Assembly: GCA_000761475.1 (NCBI GenBank)
Contig: JQNW01000007.1
Span: 1 to 64,000 of the forward strand
Direction of reading: 5' to 3'
From: Chromohalobacter israelensis
GTDB taxonomy: Bacteria; Pseudomonadota; Gammaproteobacteria; Pseudomonadales; Halomonadaceae
Length of the DNA stretch: 64,000 nucleotides
Below the pieces are notes generated by a model. It was not told where the DNA came from. It saw only the letters and a program-made list of their open reading frames with translations, and made no database searches. The position numbers and the translations under genes are program-made. Shown in pieces: positions 40,910 to 51,138 of this stretch; the stretch's first letter is position 1; each line of letters starts with the position of its first letter.

Positions 40910-40924
40910 TTGCGTTGCGGCGCC

Positions 40925-41314
40925 TTATTGGCCCTGATCCGGCCAGTGGATGGCGCCTTCCTCGCCATCCGCGCGTACCTGCCAGAAGCGGTCCGGCTCA
41001 TCGCCGGGCTGCCAGCCGCCCAGCGAACAGCGTACCTCGCAGCCCAGTGTCCGAGCGGCGGCACGGGCGCAATCCACGTCGCGCGGCCAGGGCGTATGCG
41101 GGCTGTCGAACCACAGGCTGGCAAAGCCGTCGGCGGCGTTTTCCACCAGCAGGATGGGGATCTCGCTGGCCGCATGACGGGCACGGGCCCGCCACTGATG
41201 CTTGCCGCGCTTGACCAGCGGGGACGGTGCCTCGAGGTGCTCGTCGAGCCACTGCTGAATGGCCTCGATGTCGGTCTTGGCCAGATAGATCTCGATATCG
41301 GGATAGCGCTCCAC
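40925..41314 (-). CDS. Conserved hypothetical protein after dapE
   Basis: 129 residues, soluble, starting at GTG 41314 with TGAGGT upstream, 8 bp after dapE and so probably co-transcribed. Recognisable blocks are YPDIEIYLAKTDIEAIQQWL, IPILLVENAADGFASLWFDS and PWPRDVDCARAAARTLGCEV. It resembles small hypothetical proteins next to dapE in related bacteria, but no function is known to me. It is not obviously an enzyme. Confidence 0.7.
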   Translation of the reverse strand: MERYPDIEIYLAKTDIEAIQQWLDEHLEAPSPLVKRGKHQWRARARHAASEIPILLVENAADGFASLWFDSPHTPWPRDVDCARAAARTLGCEVRCSLGGWQPGDEPDRFWQVRADGEEGAIHWPDQGQ

Positions 41315-41322
41315 GGCGGACC

Positions 41323-42483
41323 TCAGGTGAACAAGCGTTGCATGATGGTCGCATAGAGACGGCTCAGCGTCTCCAGATCGGCGGCGCGTATTCGTTCATC
41401 GACCTTGTGGATCGTGGCGTTGACCGGGCCGAGCTCGATCACCTGAGCGCCCAGCGTGGCGATGAAACGCCCGTCCGAGGTGCCGCCGCCGGTCGACAGC
41501 TGCGGCCGGTAGCCCAGCACGTCCTCTACGCTGGCGACGGTGGCGTCGATCAGCGCGCCCTCGGCGGTGAGGAACGGTTCGCCATTGAGCGTCCAGTCGA
41601 TCGTGTAGTCGAGCGCGAAGCGGTCCAGTATCTCGGTGGTGCGCGCCTTCAGGGCCTCGGCGGTGACCTCTGTCGAGAAACGGAAGTTGAATACCGCCTC
41701 CAGCTGCCCGGGAATGACGTTGCTGGCCCCGGTGCCGGCCTGAAGGTTGGAGATCTGGAAACTGGTCGCGGGAAAGAAGGCGTTGCCGGCGTCCCACTGG
41801 GCCTCGGCCAGGGCCGCCAGGGCCGGGGCTGCCTCGTGGACGGGATTGCGTGCCAGGTGGGGATAGGCGACATGGCCCTGTACGCCCTTGACGCGCAGGA
41901 TACCGCCGAGCGAGCCCCGGCGGCCGTTCTTGAGGGTATCGCCCAGGCGCTCGCTGGACGAGGGCTCGCCGACGATGCAGTAATCGGGCGCGACCCCTTT
42001 TTCACGCAGGTGCTCGACCACCGCGCGGGTGCCGTGAACGGCGGGCCCTTCCTCGTCGGCGGTGATCAGAAAGCCCAGGCGGCCGTGGTGGTCCGGATGC
42101 GCCTCGATGAAGGTCTCCACGGCGGTGACCATCGCCGCCAGGCTGCCTTTCATGTCCGCCGCGCCGCGCCCGCACAGCATGCCATCGGCATCGATGCGCG
42201 GCGTGAAGGGCGGATACTGCCAGTCGCTTTCGGGGCCGGTGGGCACCACGTCGGTGTGGCCGGCGAAGACCAGCAGGGGGCCCGTCTCCCCCCGCGTGGC
42301 CCAGAAGTTGTCCACTTCGCCGATGCGCAGGCGCTCGACCTGGAAGCCCAGGCGTTCCAGGCGCTCGATCATCAGTGCCTGGCAACCGGCGTCGTTCGGC
42401 GTCACCGAGTGGCGCCGAAGCAAGTCGAAGGCCAGCGCCAGCGTCGCCGATGCCGGTGTGGTGTCAGCCTCAGTTGTGGGCAT
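41323..42483 (-). CDS. dapE: Succinyl-diaminopimelate desuccinylase
   Basis: Zinc-dependent M20-family deacylase (386 residues) making LL-diaminopimelate and succinate in lysine and peptidoglycan synthesis. Metal ligands are seen in [30 protein letters not shown] and [13 protein letters not shown]; the substrate loop [13 protein letters not shown] is also intact. It overlaps dapD by 14 bp, giving a tight dapD-dapE pair. Confidence 0.96.
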   Translation of the reverse strand: MPTTEADTTPASATLALAFDLLRRHSVTPNDAGCQALMIERLERLGFQVERLRIGEVDNFWATRGETGPLLVFAGHTDVVPTGPESDWQYPPFTPRIDADGMLCGRGAADMKGSLAAMVTAVETFIEAHPDHHGRLGFLITADEEGPAVHGTRAVVEHLREKGVAPDYCIVGEPSSSERLGDTLKNGRRGSLGGILRVKGVQGHVAYPHLARNPVHEAAPALAALAEAQWDAGNAFFPATSFQISNLQAGTGASNVIPGQLEAVFNFRFSTEVTAEALKARTTEILDRFALDYTIDWTLNGEPFLTAEGALIDATVASVEDVLGYRPQLSTGGGTSDGRFIATLGAQVIELGPVNATIHKVDERIRAADLETLSRLYATIMQRLFT

Positions 42484-43495
42484 GCAGCGCCTCGTTGAGC
42501 GCGACGGCGCTCTTGTTGGTCAGGCATTCGATGCGCCCGTTCTGCGAGTTGCGGCGCAGCAGCAGGTCGCTCTGGCCGGCCAGGTCGCGGCCGCTGACGG
42601 TCTGCACCAGCTCGCCCTTGTCGTCGAGGACGGCGATCTTGGCGCCGGCGGTGACGTAGAGGCCGGCTTCGACGGTGCAGCGATCGCCCAGCGGAATGCC
42701 GATGCCGGCGTTGGCACCGATCAGGCAGCCTTCGCCGACCTTGATGACGATGTTGCCGCCGCCGGAGAGGGTGCCCATGGTGGAGCAGCCGCCGCCCAGG
42801 TCGGACCCCTTGCCGATCGTCACGCCCGCGGAAATGCGCCCTTCGACCATGCCCGGCCCTTCGGTCCCGGCGTTGAAGTTGCAGAAGCCTTCGTGCATGA
42901 CCGTGGTGCCTTCGCCGAGGTAAGCCCCCAGGCGGACACGTGCGGTATCGCCGATGCGCACGCCCTTGGGTACCACGTAATCGGCCATCTTGGGGAACTT
43001 GTCGACGCAGTCGACCGTGAGCGGACGGCCTTCGAGGCGTGCCTTGAGACGTCGGGCGGCGAGTTCGTCGATGTCGATGGGACCTTCATTGGTCCAGGCG
43101 ATGTTCTTGAGCAGGCCGAACATGCCATCGAGCTTGACGCCATGCGGCTTGACCAGGCGATGCGAGAGCAGGTGCAGCTTGAGATAGACCTCGGGCACGC
43201 TGGCCGGGGCGCTGTCCTCGTCGAGGAAGACCGCGACGAGCGGGCGCTGGGCGGCGGCGAAGGCCTCGGCCAGTTCGGCCTGCTCGGTAGCGCCTGCCTG
43301 GTGCAGTGCCGAGGACAGGGCCTGGCAGTGTTCGGGCAGGAAGCTGACCGCGGCGTTGCCCGCCGGCGCCGCGAGTGCCTCGCGTGCCGCCGCGACAAGG
43401 GCGTCGTCGGGATTCAGCAGGGGCGTCGGGTAGTAGACGTCCAGCCACTCGCCTTGGGTGTTCTGGTGGCCGATTCCGAGAGCGAAGCTCAGCAT
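42470..43495 (-). CDS. dapD: Tetrahydrodipicolinate N-succinyltransferase
   Basis: 341-residue left-handed beta-helix acyltransferase of the longer DapD type found in Pseudomonas-like bacteria. Hexapeptide repeats run from about residue 175 ([60 protein letters not shown]). The N-terminal domain starts [32 protein letters not shown] precedes the ATG. It is the second step of the succinylase branch; dapC and dapE are neighbours. Confidence 0.95.
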   Translation of the reverse strand: MLSFALGIGHQNTQGEWLDVYYPTPLLNPDDALVAAAREALAAPAGNAAVSFLPEHCQALSSALHQAGATEQAELAEAFAAAQRPLVAVFLDEDSAPASVPEVYLKLHLLSHRLVKPHGVKLDGMFGLLKNIAWTNEGPIDIDELAARRLKARLEGRPLTVDCVDKFPKMADYVVPKGVRIGDTARVRLGAYLGEGTTVMHEGFCNFNAGTEGPGMVEGRISAGVTIGKGSDLGGGCSTMGTLSGGGNIVIKVGEGCLIGANAGIGIPLGDRCTVEAGLYVTAGAKIAVLDDKGELVQTVSGRDLAGQSDLLLRRNSQNGRIECLTNKSAVALNEALHAHN

Positions 43496-43553
43496 GGGGA
43501 AATCCTCGAGATGTCAGAGTGTCGTCAGTAATGCATGGGCGGGTCGACGGTGC

Positions 43554-43892
43554 CTAGAGCGCGCGGTACGCCTCGGCCTGAAAGCCCACCAGCAAGCGGT
43601 CCGGGGTTTCCAGCACGGGACGCTTGAGCAATGTCGGATGCGCCAGCAGCAGGGCTCGGGCGCTTGCGGCGTCGAGATCGCGCTTGTCGGCCTCGTCCAG
43701 CCCCCGCCAGGTCGTGCTGCGAGTGTTGAGCAGCGTTTTCCAGTCGCTGCGTGCGAGGAAGGCATCGAGACGCTCGGCGTCGAGACCGTCCTCGCGCAGA
43801 TCGTGATAGCGATAGGCGGTGCCCTGCGCGTCGAGCGCACGACGCGCCTTGCGGCAGCTGTCGCAGGTCTTGATGCCGTAGAGCGTGATCAT
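43554..43892 (-). CDS. ArsC/Spx-family protein (YffB-like)
   Basis: 112 residues with a thioredoxin-like fold: ITLYGIKTCDSCRKARRALD carries the C-x-x-C of this subgroup, followed by YRYHDLREDGLDAERLDAFL and the C-terminal KRPVLETPDRLLVGF. It lies between dapC and dapD on the same strand, a position conserved in pseudomonads. GGGGAACCGTC precedes ATG 43892. True arsenate reductase activity is doubtful; YffB proteins are of uncertain role. Confidence 0.85.
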   Translation of the reverse strand: MITLYGIKTCDSCRKARRALDAQGTAYRYHDLREDGLDAERLDAFLARSDWKTLLNTRSTTWRGLDEADKRDLDAASARALLLAHPTLLKRPVLETPDRLLVGFQAEAYRAL

Positions 43893-43944
43893 GACGGTTC
43901 CCCGTTGATGATGTTCGTGTGGTGCCATGCGCGGGCATAACGAC

Positions 43945-45144
43945 TCAAGCGCGGCGCTCGATGAAACGCCGGATGCGGTATGCCGCCTCGACGGTGGCCT
44001 CGACCTCGGCGACCAGCGCCAGACGCACGCGTCCCGCCCCGGGATCGCCGTTCTCTCCGGCCCGGGACATGTAGCGGCCGGGCAGCACGGTGACGTGTTC
44101 CTCGGCGAACAGGTCGCGGGCGAAGGCCTCGTCGTCGCCCCCCGGAACCGCCGGCCACAGGTAGAAACTAGCGCGGGGCGTGGGGAAGTCCATCACCGGT
44201 GCCAGAATCTCGCCGACGGCGGCGAACTTCTCGCGGTAGGCGTCGCGGTTGGCGCGCACATGCTGCTCGTCGCCCCAGGCGACGATCGAGGCCTGCTGGG
44301 TCGTCAGCGGCATGGCGCAACCGTGGTAGGTGCGGTAGCGCTTGAACGGGGCGATCAGCTCGGCGTCGCCGGCCACGAAGCCCGAACGCAATCCCGGCAG
44401 GTTGGAACGCTTGGACAGCGAGTGAAAGACCAGGCAGCGGCGGTAGTCGTCGCGTCCCATGGCCGCGCAGGCCTCGAGCAATCCCGCAGGCGGCTGGTGC
44501 TCGTCGAGGTAGAGTTCCGAGTAGCATTCGTCCGAGGCGATGATGAAATCGTGCTCGTCGGCCAGGGCGATCAGCTTTCGATACTCGGCCAGTGGGGTGA
44601 CGGCGCCCGTGGGGTTGCCGGGCGAGCATACGAAGACGAGCTGCACGTCGCGCCAGGTGTCGGCGGGCACGGCGTCGAGGTCGGGCAGGCAACCGTTGGC
44701 GGGCGGGCAGTCGAGGTAGACGGGCTCGCCGCCGGCCAGCAGGGTCGCGCCCTCGTAGATCTGGTAGAACGGGTTGGGCATGGCCACCTTGGCCGGACGC
44801 GTGCGGTCCAGCGCGGCCTGAACGAAGGCGAAGATCGCTTCGCGGGTGCCGTTGACCGGCAGCACGTGGCGTTCCGGGTCGAGCGAGCCGGGAGGCAAGG
44901 CGTAGCGTCGGCTCGCCCATCGGGCGATGGCGTCGCGCAATTCGGGCAGACCCGCGGTGGCCGGGTAGCGAGCGACCTCGCCCTCGAAGCGGCGCATCGC
45001 GTCGAGTACCGCGGCGGGCGGTGCATGACGCGGCTCGCCGATGGACAGCGCGATGGGGGACGACGCGGATGGCGTCACTCCCGCCTTGAGGGCGGCGAGC
45101 TTCTCGAAGGGATACGGCTTGAGGGCGTCGAGATCGGGGTTCAT
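43945..45144 (-). CDS. dapC: N-succinyldiaminopimelate aminotransferase
   Basis: 399-residue PLP enzyme of the DapC type from proteobacteria using the succinylase branch. It shows LDALKPYPFEKLAALKAGVT, SIGEPRHAPPAAVL, VFVCSPGNPTGAV, ASDECYSELYLDEHQPP and the PLP-lysine motif HSLSKRSNLPGLRSGF. ATG 45144 is used; a TTG two codons earlier is possible. First gene of the dapC-yffB-dapD-dapE set, pointing away from glnD's tail. Confidence 0.94.
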   Translation of the reverse strand: MNPDLDALKPYPFEKLAALKAGVTPSASSPIALSIGEPRHAPPAAVLDAMRRFEGEVARYPATAGLPELRDAIARWASRRYALPPGSLDPERHVLPVNGTREAIFAFVQAALDRTRPAKVAMPNPFYQIYEGATLLAGGEPVYLDCPPANGCLPDLDAVPADTWRDVQLVFVCSPGNPTGAVTPLAEYRKLIALADEHDFIIASDECYSELYLDEHQPPAGLLEACAAMGRDDYRRCLVFHSLSKRSNLPGLRSGFVAGDAELIAPFKRYRTYHGCAMPLTTQQASIVAWGDEQHVRANRDAYREKFAAVGEILAPVMDFPTPRASFYLWPAVPGGDDEAFARDLFAEEHVTVLPGRYMSRAGENGDPGAGRVRLALVAEVEATVEAAYRIRRFIERRA

Positions 45145-45264
45145 CGGCAATCCAGCAGCGAGTCCGGCATGCCGGACGTGGCGTTGTCAGGGCGGCGCAG
45201 GCGACGCCGTCGGGAGCGCCCGATTATAGGCAAGCGGGGCTGGGGCCTCAAATGGACGCATGCT

Positions 45265-47940
45265 TCAGACGTCGAGCGTTTCGCAGAGTCGTTCACGCAA
45301 GCGGGCCTGGCGCTCGGGATCGGTGAGCGGTTCGCCCGCCTTGTCGGTGATGAAGAAGACGTCCTCGACGCGCTCGCCGAGGGTGGCGATCTTGGCCGCC
45401 GAAAGAGCGATGTCCTGTTCCATGAAAATGCGCCCGACGCGGGCCAGCAAGCCGGGGCGGTCGGGGGCGGTAAGCTCGACGATGGTGCGGGCGTTGGCGG
45501 TGTCCTGCTCGATCACTACCCGGGTCGGGACCTTGAAATGCTTGAGCTGTCGCGAGGTATGCCGGGTGACGATGCGCGGGTAGTCGGCCGGATCGTCGAG
45601 CTCCTCCACCAGGTGATGGCGGATTTCCTCGAGGCGTTGTGGATCGCGAATCGGTTCGCCGTCGTCGTCGAGCACGATGAAGGTGTTGAGCGTCCAGTCG
45701 TTGCTGGACGTGGCGATGCGGGCATCGTGGATCGACAGCCCCAGCTGCTCCATGGCGGCGGCGGTGGCGGCGAACAGGTCGTTGACCGAGCGGGTGTGGA
45801 TGAACACCTTGGTGCCGCCGTCGGCCATGTCCTCGGTGGGCGCGTTGGCGAGGATCAACGGCAGTTCCGATGGCTGGTGAGCGAGAATGCCCTGGGTCTG
45901 CCAGACGATTTCGCTGGGCGCGTACTGCAGGAAGTAGTCGTCGCCGAACGACGCCCACAGGGCATCCGCGCTGGCGGTGTCGATGCCCACCGTGGACAGC
46001 AGGCCGCGTGCCTCCTCGCGCGACTCGCGGGCCCATTCCTCGCGGTCGATGGCATGGTCCAGCCCACGTCGCAGGGCGCGCTTGGTCTCGGTGTGCAACT
46101 GGCGCAGCAGGGCGGCACGCCAGCCGTTCCACAGCGAGGGATTGGTGGCGGTGATATCCGCCACGGTCAGCACGTAGAGGTAATCGAGGTGCACCTCGTC
46201 GCGCATCGCCAGCGCGAATTCATGGATGACGTCGGGGTCGGAAATGTCGCGCTTCTGGGCGGTCTTGGACATCAGCAGGTGGTGCTCGACCAGCCAGGCC
46301 ACCAGACGGGTGTCGCGCGGCGACAGACCGTGACGTTCGCAGAAGGCGGTGGCGTCGATGGCGCCGAGTTCCGAGTGATCGCCGCCGCGCCCCTTGCCGA
46401 TGTCGTGGTACAGCCCGGCGATCCACAGCAGTTCGAGCTTGGGGAGCTGATGAACCAGGGTCGCCGCGACGGGAAAGTCCTCATGGCCTTCGGGTTCGCG
46501 GAAGCGTTGCACGAACTTCAACAAGCGCAATGTGTGGGCGTCGACGGTATAGAGGTGGAACAGGTCGTGCTGCATCAGCCCCACCGCCTGGCCGAACTCG
46601 GGCAGGTACTTGCCCAGAATGCCGTAACGGTTCATTCGCCGCAGTTGGCGCGGAATGTTCCCGCCGCTGCGCAGCAGTTCCATGAACAGGCTCTGGTGAC
46701 GCAGGTCGTCGCGGAAGCTTTCGTCGATCAGATGGCGATGATCGCGTATCAGGCGAATGGTCTCGGCACGCACGCCCTCGATCTCGGGGTGCTGGGCCAT
46801 CAGCAGGAAGAGCTCGAGCAGGGCGCCGGGGCGCTGGCGAAAGACGCTGGCGTGACGCACCTGGATGTAGCCGCCGCGAATTTCGAAGCGGGCGTTGAGC
46901 GGAGTGATGTCCGGCGTCTCGTGAGCACGCAGGATGACTTCGTCGAAATGCTGCAGCAGCATGTCGTTGAGCCCGGCCAGCGCGGTGACATGCCGATAGT
47001 AGCGCTTCATGAACTGCTCGATGGCGAGGCGCTCGGGCGTGTCCCGATAGCCGAACAGCTCGGCGATGGCGCGCTGATGATCGAACAGCAGGCGGTCCTC
47101 GGCGCGGCCGTTGAGCATGTGCAGCGCATAACGCACCTGCCACAGGAAGGCCTGGCCCTGACTGAGGATGCGCAGCTCGGCATCGTTCATGAAGCCCTGG
47201 GCGACGACGTCCTCGTAGCGCAGCTCGCCGAAATGGCGCTTGGCGACCCAGCCGATCATCTGGATGTCGCGCAACCCGCCGGGGGAGCTCTTGATGTTGG
47301 GCTCGAGATGGTATTCCGAGTTGTTGTAGCGATAGTGACGCGCGATCTGCTCTTGCCACTTGGCTTCGAAGAACGCATCGCTCGGCCACATCGCCTCGCT
47401 CGCCAGGCGGGTGCGCATGGTTTCGCGCAGATGCTCGGGGCCGGCCAGGGTGCGGGACTCCAGCAGATTGGTGATCACCGTGAGGTCCGCGCGCGCCTCG
47501 CGCTCGCAGTCGGCCAGCGAGCGCACGCTGTGCCCGATTTCCAGGCCGATGTCCCATAAAAAGGTGATGAAGCCGGTCAGCCCCTCGCGGTAGGCGGTGT
47601 CGTCATCGCGCTCGAGCAGCAGCAGCAGGTCGATATCGGAGTAGGGGTGCAGTTCGCCGCGCCCGTAGCCGCCGACGGCGAGCAGGGCGATGCCGTCGTC
47701 CGGCCAGTCGTAGCGCTCCCAGGCGATGCGCAGCAACTGGTCCAGGCACCAGGCGCGCCCATGGACCAGGTCGCGAATGTCGCTGCCGGCGCGAAAGCGT
47801 GCGTCCAGACGCTCCTGCAGGTCACGCAGGGCGTCCTTGAACACGCGTATCGGGGTGCGGCTGGCGGCTAGCGCTTCGCGGAAGGCGGACGCATCGAACA
47901 GCGTCTCGTCGGGCACGAAGCGATAGTGATGAAGCAGCAT
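45265..47940 (-). CDS. glnD: Bifunctional uridylyltransferase/uridylyl-removing enzyme
   Basis: Nitrogen-status sensor (891 residues) that uridylylates PII proteins when nitrogen is short and reverses this when glutamine is high. The nucleotidyltransferase motif AVGGYGRGELHPYSDIDLLL, the HD domain (AGLYHDIGKGRGGDHSELGA) for removal, and two C-terminal ACT domains (TKVFIHTRSVNDLFAATAAA; TIVELTAPDRPGLLARVGRI) are all present. ATG 47940 has AGGAG upstream; a longer open frame runs into map and is not used. 46 bp downstream of map. Confidence 0.96.
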   Translation of the reverse strand: MLLHHYRFVPDETLFDASAFREALAASRTPIRVFKDALRDLQERLDARFRAGSDIRDLVHGRAWCLDQLLRIAWERYDWPDDGIALLAVGGYGRGELHPYSDIDLLLLLERDDDTAYREGLTGFITFLWDIGLEIGHSVRSLADCEREARADLTVITNLLESRTLAGPEHLRETMRTRLASEAMWPSDAFFEAKWQEQIARHYRYNNSEYHLEPNIKSSPGGLRDIQMIGWVAKRHFGELRYEDVVAQGFMNDAELRILSQGQAFLWQVRYALHMLNGRAEDRLLFDHQRAIAELFGYRDTPERLAIEQFMKRYYRHVTALAGLNDMLLQHFDEVILRAHETPDITPLNARFEIRGGYIQVRHASVFRQRPGALLELFLLMAQHPEIEGVRAETIRLIRDHRHLIDESFRDDLRHQSLFMELLRSGGNIPRQLRRMNRYGILGKYLPEFGQAVGLMQHDLFHLYTVDAHTLRLLKFVQRFREPEGHEDFPVAATLVHQLPKLELLWIAGLYHDIGKGRGGDHSELGAIDATAFCERHGLSPRDTRLVAWLVEHHLLMSKTAQKRDISDPDVIHEFALAMRDEVHLDYLYVLTVADITATNPSLWNGWRAALLRQLHTETKRALRRGLDHAIDREEWARESREEARGLLSTVGIDTASADALWASFGDDYFLQYAPSEIVWQTQGILAHQPSELPLILANAPTEDMADGGTKVFIHTRSVNDLFAATAAAMEQLGLSIHDARIATSSNDWTLNTFIVLDDDGEPIRDPQRLEEIRHHLVEELDDPADYPRIVTRHTSRQLKHFKVPTRVVIEQDTANARTIVELTAPDRPGLLARVGRIFMEQDIALSAAKIATLGERVEDVFFITDKAGEPLTDPERQARLRERLCETLDV

Positions 47941-47986
47941 TCGCGTGGCTCTCCTGGTGGCCGGGGCGGCGTTGGCATGCCGGCGT

Positions 47987-48778
47987 TCATGCCGCGAGGA
48001 AGCTGAAATCCTCGTCCTGGCGGGCGGTGAGCACCTCGACGCCGTTGGCGGTGACCAGCAAGGTGTGTTCCCACTGGGCGGACAGGCTCTTGTCCTTGGT
48101 GACCGCCGTCCAGCCGTCGCGGAGTACCTTGGTGCGATAGTCGCCCGCATTGAGCATCGGCTCGATGGTGAAGCACATGCCCTCGGCGAGTACCGCGTCG
48201 GCCTCCGGCGCGTAGCCGTCATAATGCAGGAACTGCGGGTCCTCGTGGAAGCCGGCGCCGATGCCGTGGCCGCAGAAGTCGCGCACCACCGAGTAACCGT
48301 GCCGCTCGGCGTGCTGCTGGATCGTGCGCGCCAGTTCGGAGAGGCGAACGCCGGGGCGCACCTCGGCGATGCTCTTGTAGAGACACTCCTGGGTGACCCG
48401 CGAGAGGCGTCCGCCCTGGATGCTTTCCCCGATCACGAACATCACGCTGGAGTCGCCATGGTAGCCGTCGGCGGTCTTGACCGTAATGTCGAGATTCATG
48501 ATGTCGCCTTTCTTGAGCTTCTTGCCCATGTCCGGAATGCCGTGGCAGACGACATGGTTGATCGACGTGCAAGTGGCGTTGGGAAACCCGTGGTAGTTGA
48601 GCGGCGCCGGCGTGGAGCCCAGCTCGTTGACGATGTACTCGTGGCATAGCCGGTCGATCTCGCCGGTGGTGACGCCGGCCGCCACGTGAGGCGCGATCAT
48701 TTCCAGCACGGAAGCGGCCTGGCGACCGGCTTCGCGCATTTTTTCGATTTCGTCGGCGGTCTTGATGGGAATGTTCAT
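47987..48778 (-). CDS. map: Methionine aminopeptidase, type I
   Basis: Removes N-terminal Met from nascent proteins. 263 residues. Metal ligands are visible in INHVVCHGIPD, DIMNLDITVKTADGYHGDSS, FCGHGIGAGFHEDP, FTIEPML and WEHTLLVT. Located divergent from rpsB, the usual gammaproteobacterial order, with a 360-bp gap that contains the rpsB promoter and leader. Confidence 0.97.
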   Translation of the reverse strand: MNIPIKTADEIEKMREAGRQAASVLEMIAPHVAAGVTTGEIDRLCHEYIVNELGSTPAPLNYHGFPNATCTSINHVVCHGIPDMGKKLKKGDIMNLDITVKTADGYHGDSSVMFVIGESIQGGRLSRVTQECLYKSIAEVRPGVRLSELARTIQQHAERHGYSVVRDFCGHGIGAGFHEDPQFLHYDGYAPEADAVLAEGMCFTIEPMLNAGDYRTKVLRDGWTAVTKDKSLSAQWEHTLLVTANGVEVLTARQDEDFSFLAA

Positions 48779-48909
48779 GCGATCTCGAATTCGGAGGGTT
48801 CGGGTCTGGCGTCGAAGCGGCTCCTGGCCTATAGTCTCGGCGCCCGGCAGGGGGCACGCGGCGAGTCGTCACGCGGGCGTCTCGCCGGGGCGTGGCGACC
48901 AAGAGCGAC

Positions 48910-48938
48910 TTCATCTCGGAATCGATCTATGGTATAAA
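48910..48938 (+). promoter_or_regulatory. rpsB: rpsB promoter
   Basis: A good -10 TATAAA at 48933-48938 follows TTCATC (48910-48915) by 17 bp. It would start a leader of about 190 nt before rpsB. Confidence 0.55.
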
Positions 48939-48945
48939 GCCGCGC

Positions 48946-49138
48946 GCCTTACTGCAATCGCCGCCTGACGCGTTCGGTCCGTCCGAGGCATCGGCGGTGC
49001 GGCAAGCGGGCGAGAAATGATAACGCCTTGAAAACACACATGCACCGTCACATGGTCCCGGGTGCCGGGGCGACATTCGTGTCGTCGTGGTCGGATCCAT
49101 GGGGTGTATGGAGGCCTAACCCGATTCAGGAGTCATCC
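48946..49138 (+). promoter_or_regulatory. rpsB: rpsB leader, probable S2 autoregulatory region
   Basis: A roughly 190-nt untranslated leader. The GGGGTGTATGGAGGCC and TAACCC segments (about 49099-49120) resemble the conserved gammaproteobacterial rpsB leader (the E. coli t44/tff locus) that lets S2 repress rpsB-tsf translation. Assigned from position and short motif memory; no alignment was done. A small open frame starting at 49028 is judged incidental. Confidence 0.55.
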
Positions 49139-49879
49139 ATGGCACAAGTCAATATGCGTGACCTGCTCAAGGCAGGCGCCCACTTCGGTCACCAGACCCG
49201 TTACTGGAACCCGAAGATGAGCAAGTACATCTTCGGCGCACGTAACAAGATCCACATCATCAACCTCGAACATACTCTGCCGGCGCTGAACGACGCGCTC
49301 GCGGTGATCGAGAAGATGGTGGCGTCCAACAACAAGATCCTGTTCGTCGGCACCAAGCGCGCCGCCAGCAAGATCATCAAGGAAGAAGCCCGCCGTGCCG
49401 GTCAGCCGTTCGTCAACCATCGCTGGTTGGGCGGCATGCTGACGAATTTCAAGACCATTCGCGTTTCCATCAAGCGTCTGCGCGAACTTGAAGCCATGCA
49501 CGAAGACGGCACTTTCGAGAAGCTGACCAAGAAAGAAGTCCTGATGGCCACGCGCGAGCAGGACAAGCTCGAACGCTCCGTGGGCGGCATCAAGGACATG
49601 GGCGGCCTCCCCGACGCGCTGTTCGTGGTCGATGTCGATCACGAGCGCATCGCGATCAACGAAGCCAACAAGCTGGGTATCCCGGTCATCGGCGTCGTCG
49701 ACACCAACTCCAATCCGGACGGTGTCGATTACGTGATTCCGGGCAACGATGACTCCATCCGCGCTATCCAGATCTACGCCCAGGCCGTCGCCGACGTCTG
49801 CGTGCGTGCCAAGGACAACAGCGCCAGCGAGTTCGTCGAAGTGACCGAGACGAATGAGAACGAAGCCGCCGCCGAGTGA
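49139..49879 (+). CDS. rpsB: 30S ribosomal protein S2
   Basis: 246 residues. [56 protein letters not shown] and [19 protein letters not shown] are S2 signatures. CAGGAG precedes ATG 49139. An open frame runs 37 codons further upstream through the leader but lacks conservation. An attenuating hairpin separates it from tsf. Confidence 0.97.
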   Translation: MAQVNMRDLLKAGAHFGHQTRYWNPKMSKYIFGARNKIHIINLEHTLPALNDALAVIEKMVASNNKILFVGTKRAASKIIKEEARRAGQPFVNHRWLGGMLTNFKTIRVSIKRLRELEAMHEDGTFEKLTKKEVLMATREQDKLERSVGGIKDMGGLPDALFVVDVDHERIAINEANKLGIPVIGVVDTNSNPDGVDYVIPGNDDSIRAIQIYAQAVADVCVRAKDNSASEFVEVTETNENEAAAE

Positions 49880-49957
49880 TGGCGTCGGGTCCGTGCCGAC
49901 GCTCGCTGCGAGCGACCAGTTTGCTAGGGCGACCCACGGGTGACCCGGCACGGACAC

Positions 49958-49981
49958 AAAGGGGGCTGCGAGCCCCCTTTT
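49958..49981 (+). terminator. Terminator/attenuator between rpsB and tsf
   Basis: AAAGGGGGCT/AGCCCCCTTT with a three-base loop, T-rich 3' arm. This is a classic intergenic attenuator, here 79 bp after rpsB and 160 bp before tsf, likely setting the S2:EF-Ts ratio. Confidence 0.75.
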
Positions 49982-50141
49982 CACCGTCCGGCGATACGAC
50001 GGTGAACCGAGAAGGAATTCTTCTTTCAAAGGAAGCGCTGGTCGAGCGCCGCGCGTGCATGTCACGCCATGCCACGATCAAGCCGTGCCGGCTCGGGACA
50101 GTGTTTCCAACAGACGTCGAACCACATTCAGAGGTATTACC

Positions 50142-51011
50142 ATGGCAGCTATCAGCGCATCTCTGGTCAAGGAACTGCGTGAGCGCACCGGCCTCGGCAT
50201 GATGGAGTGCAAGAAAGCGCTCACCGAAGCCGACGGCGATATCGAAACCGCGATCGAAAACCTGCGCAAGAACTCCGGCTTGAAAGCGGCCAAGAAGGCC
50301 GAGCGCACGGCGGCCGAAGGTGGCGTGGTCACACGCGTTGCCGAAGACGGCACCTACGGCGTGATGCTCGAAGTCAACTCCGAGACCGACTTCGTGGCAC
50401 GCGACGACAACTTCACCGCCTTTGCCGAGAAGGTCGTCGGCAAGGTGTTCGAGGCCAAGAGCGATGACGTCGCCAGCCTGATGGAAGGCGAACTGGAAGA
50501 AGCTCGCGAGCAGCTGGTCCAGAAGATCGGCGAGAACATCAGCGTGCGTCGTGCGGTCGTCGTCGAGGCGCCGGCTGGCGGTGTCGTGGGCGCTTATGTC
50601 CACGGTGGCCGCATCGGTGTGCTGACCGTGCTCAAGGGCGGCAACGCCGAGGTGGCCAAGGATGTCGCCATGCACGTGGCGGCCATCAACCCGAGCGTCG
50701 CGCATCCGGAAGACATGCCGCAGGCGGAACTGGACAGCGAAAAGGCCATCATCCTGGCGCAGCCGGACATGGCCGGCAAGCCGGCGGAGATCGCCGAGAA
50801 GATGGTCCAGGGTCGTCTGAAGAAGTACCTGGCCGAAAACAGCCTGACCGAGCAGCCCTTCGTCAAGGACCCCAACCAGAGCGTGGCCGAGTACGTGAAG
50901 GCTGCGGGTGGCGAAGTGGTCGGCTTCACTCGCTTCGAAGTGGGTGAGGGCATCGAGAAGGAAGAGGTCGACTTCGCCCAGGAAGTCATGGAACAGGCAC
51001 GCCGCAGCTAA
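50142..51011 (+). CDS. tsf: Elongation factor Ts
   Basis: Nucleotide-exchange factor for EF-Tu, 289 residues. The N-terminal [20 protein letters not shown], the TDFV motif in [14 protein letters not shown] and HVAAINPSV identify it. AGAGGTATTACC precedes ATG 50142; an upstream open extension is not conserved. A GC hairpin (51034-51063) follows before pyrH. Confidence 0.97.
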
Positions 51012-51033
51012 GCTGTCCTGTGTCTGTGACGAC

Positions 51034-51063
51034 GATGGCGTGCGCAACTGCGCACGCCATCGC
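51034..51063 (+). terminator. Strong hairpin between tsf and pyrH
   Basis: A perfect 13-bp stem CGATGGCGTGCGC/GCGCACGCCATCG with a four-base loop and no T-run. It may be a partial terminator or mRNA-end stabiliser. Confidence 0.5.
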
Positions 51064-51138
51064 GTATCCGGCCGTCACGCGGCCACGCCGTTCCCACCCC
51101 CTGCCGATACAGTCCGCTGAGACGAAGGAGAGTCCCGA

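Noticed and set aside
43927..47559. Very long plus-strand open frame (1210 codons) opposite dapC and glnD
   Set aside because: GlnD domains and DapC motifs are unmistakable on the minus strand; the plus-strand frame reflects third-position GC bias.
45265..48222. GlnD starting 94 codons earlier, inside map
   Set aside because: The extra residues are Arg/Pro/Ser-rich shadow of map; ATG 47940 has a ribosome site and begins with a normal GlnD N-terminus.
49028..49138. Small upstream peptide or extended rpsB start
   Set aside because: The in-frame extension is in the structured leader and lacks S2 sequence; ATG 49139 has CAGGAG.
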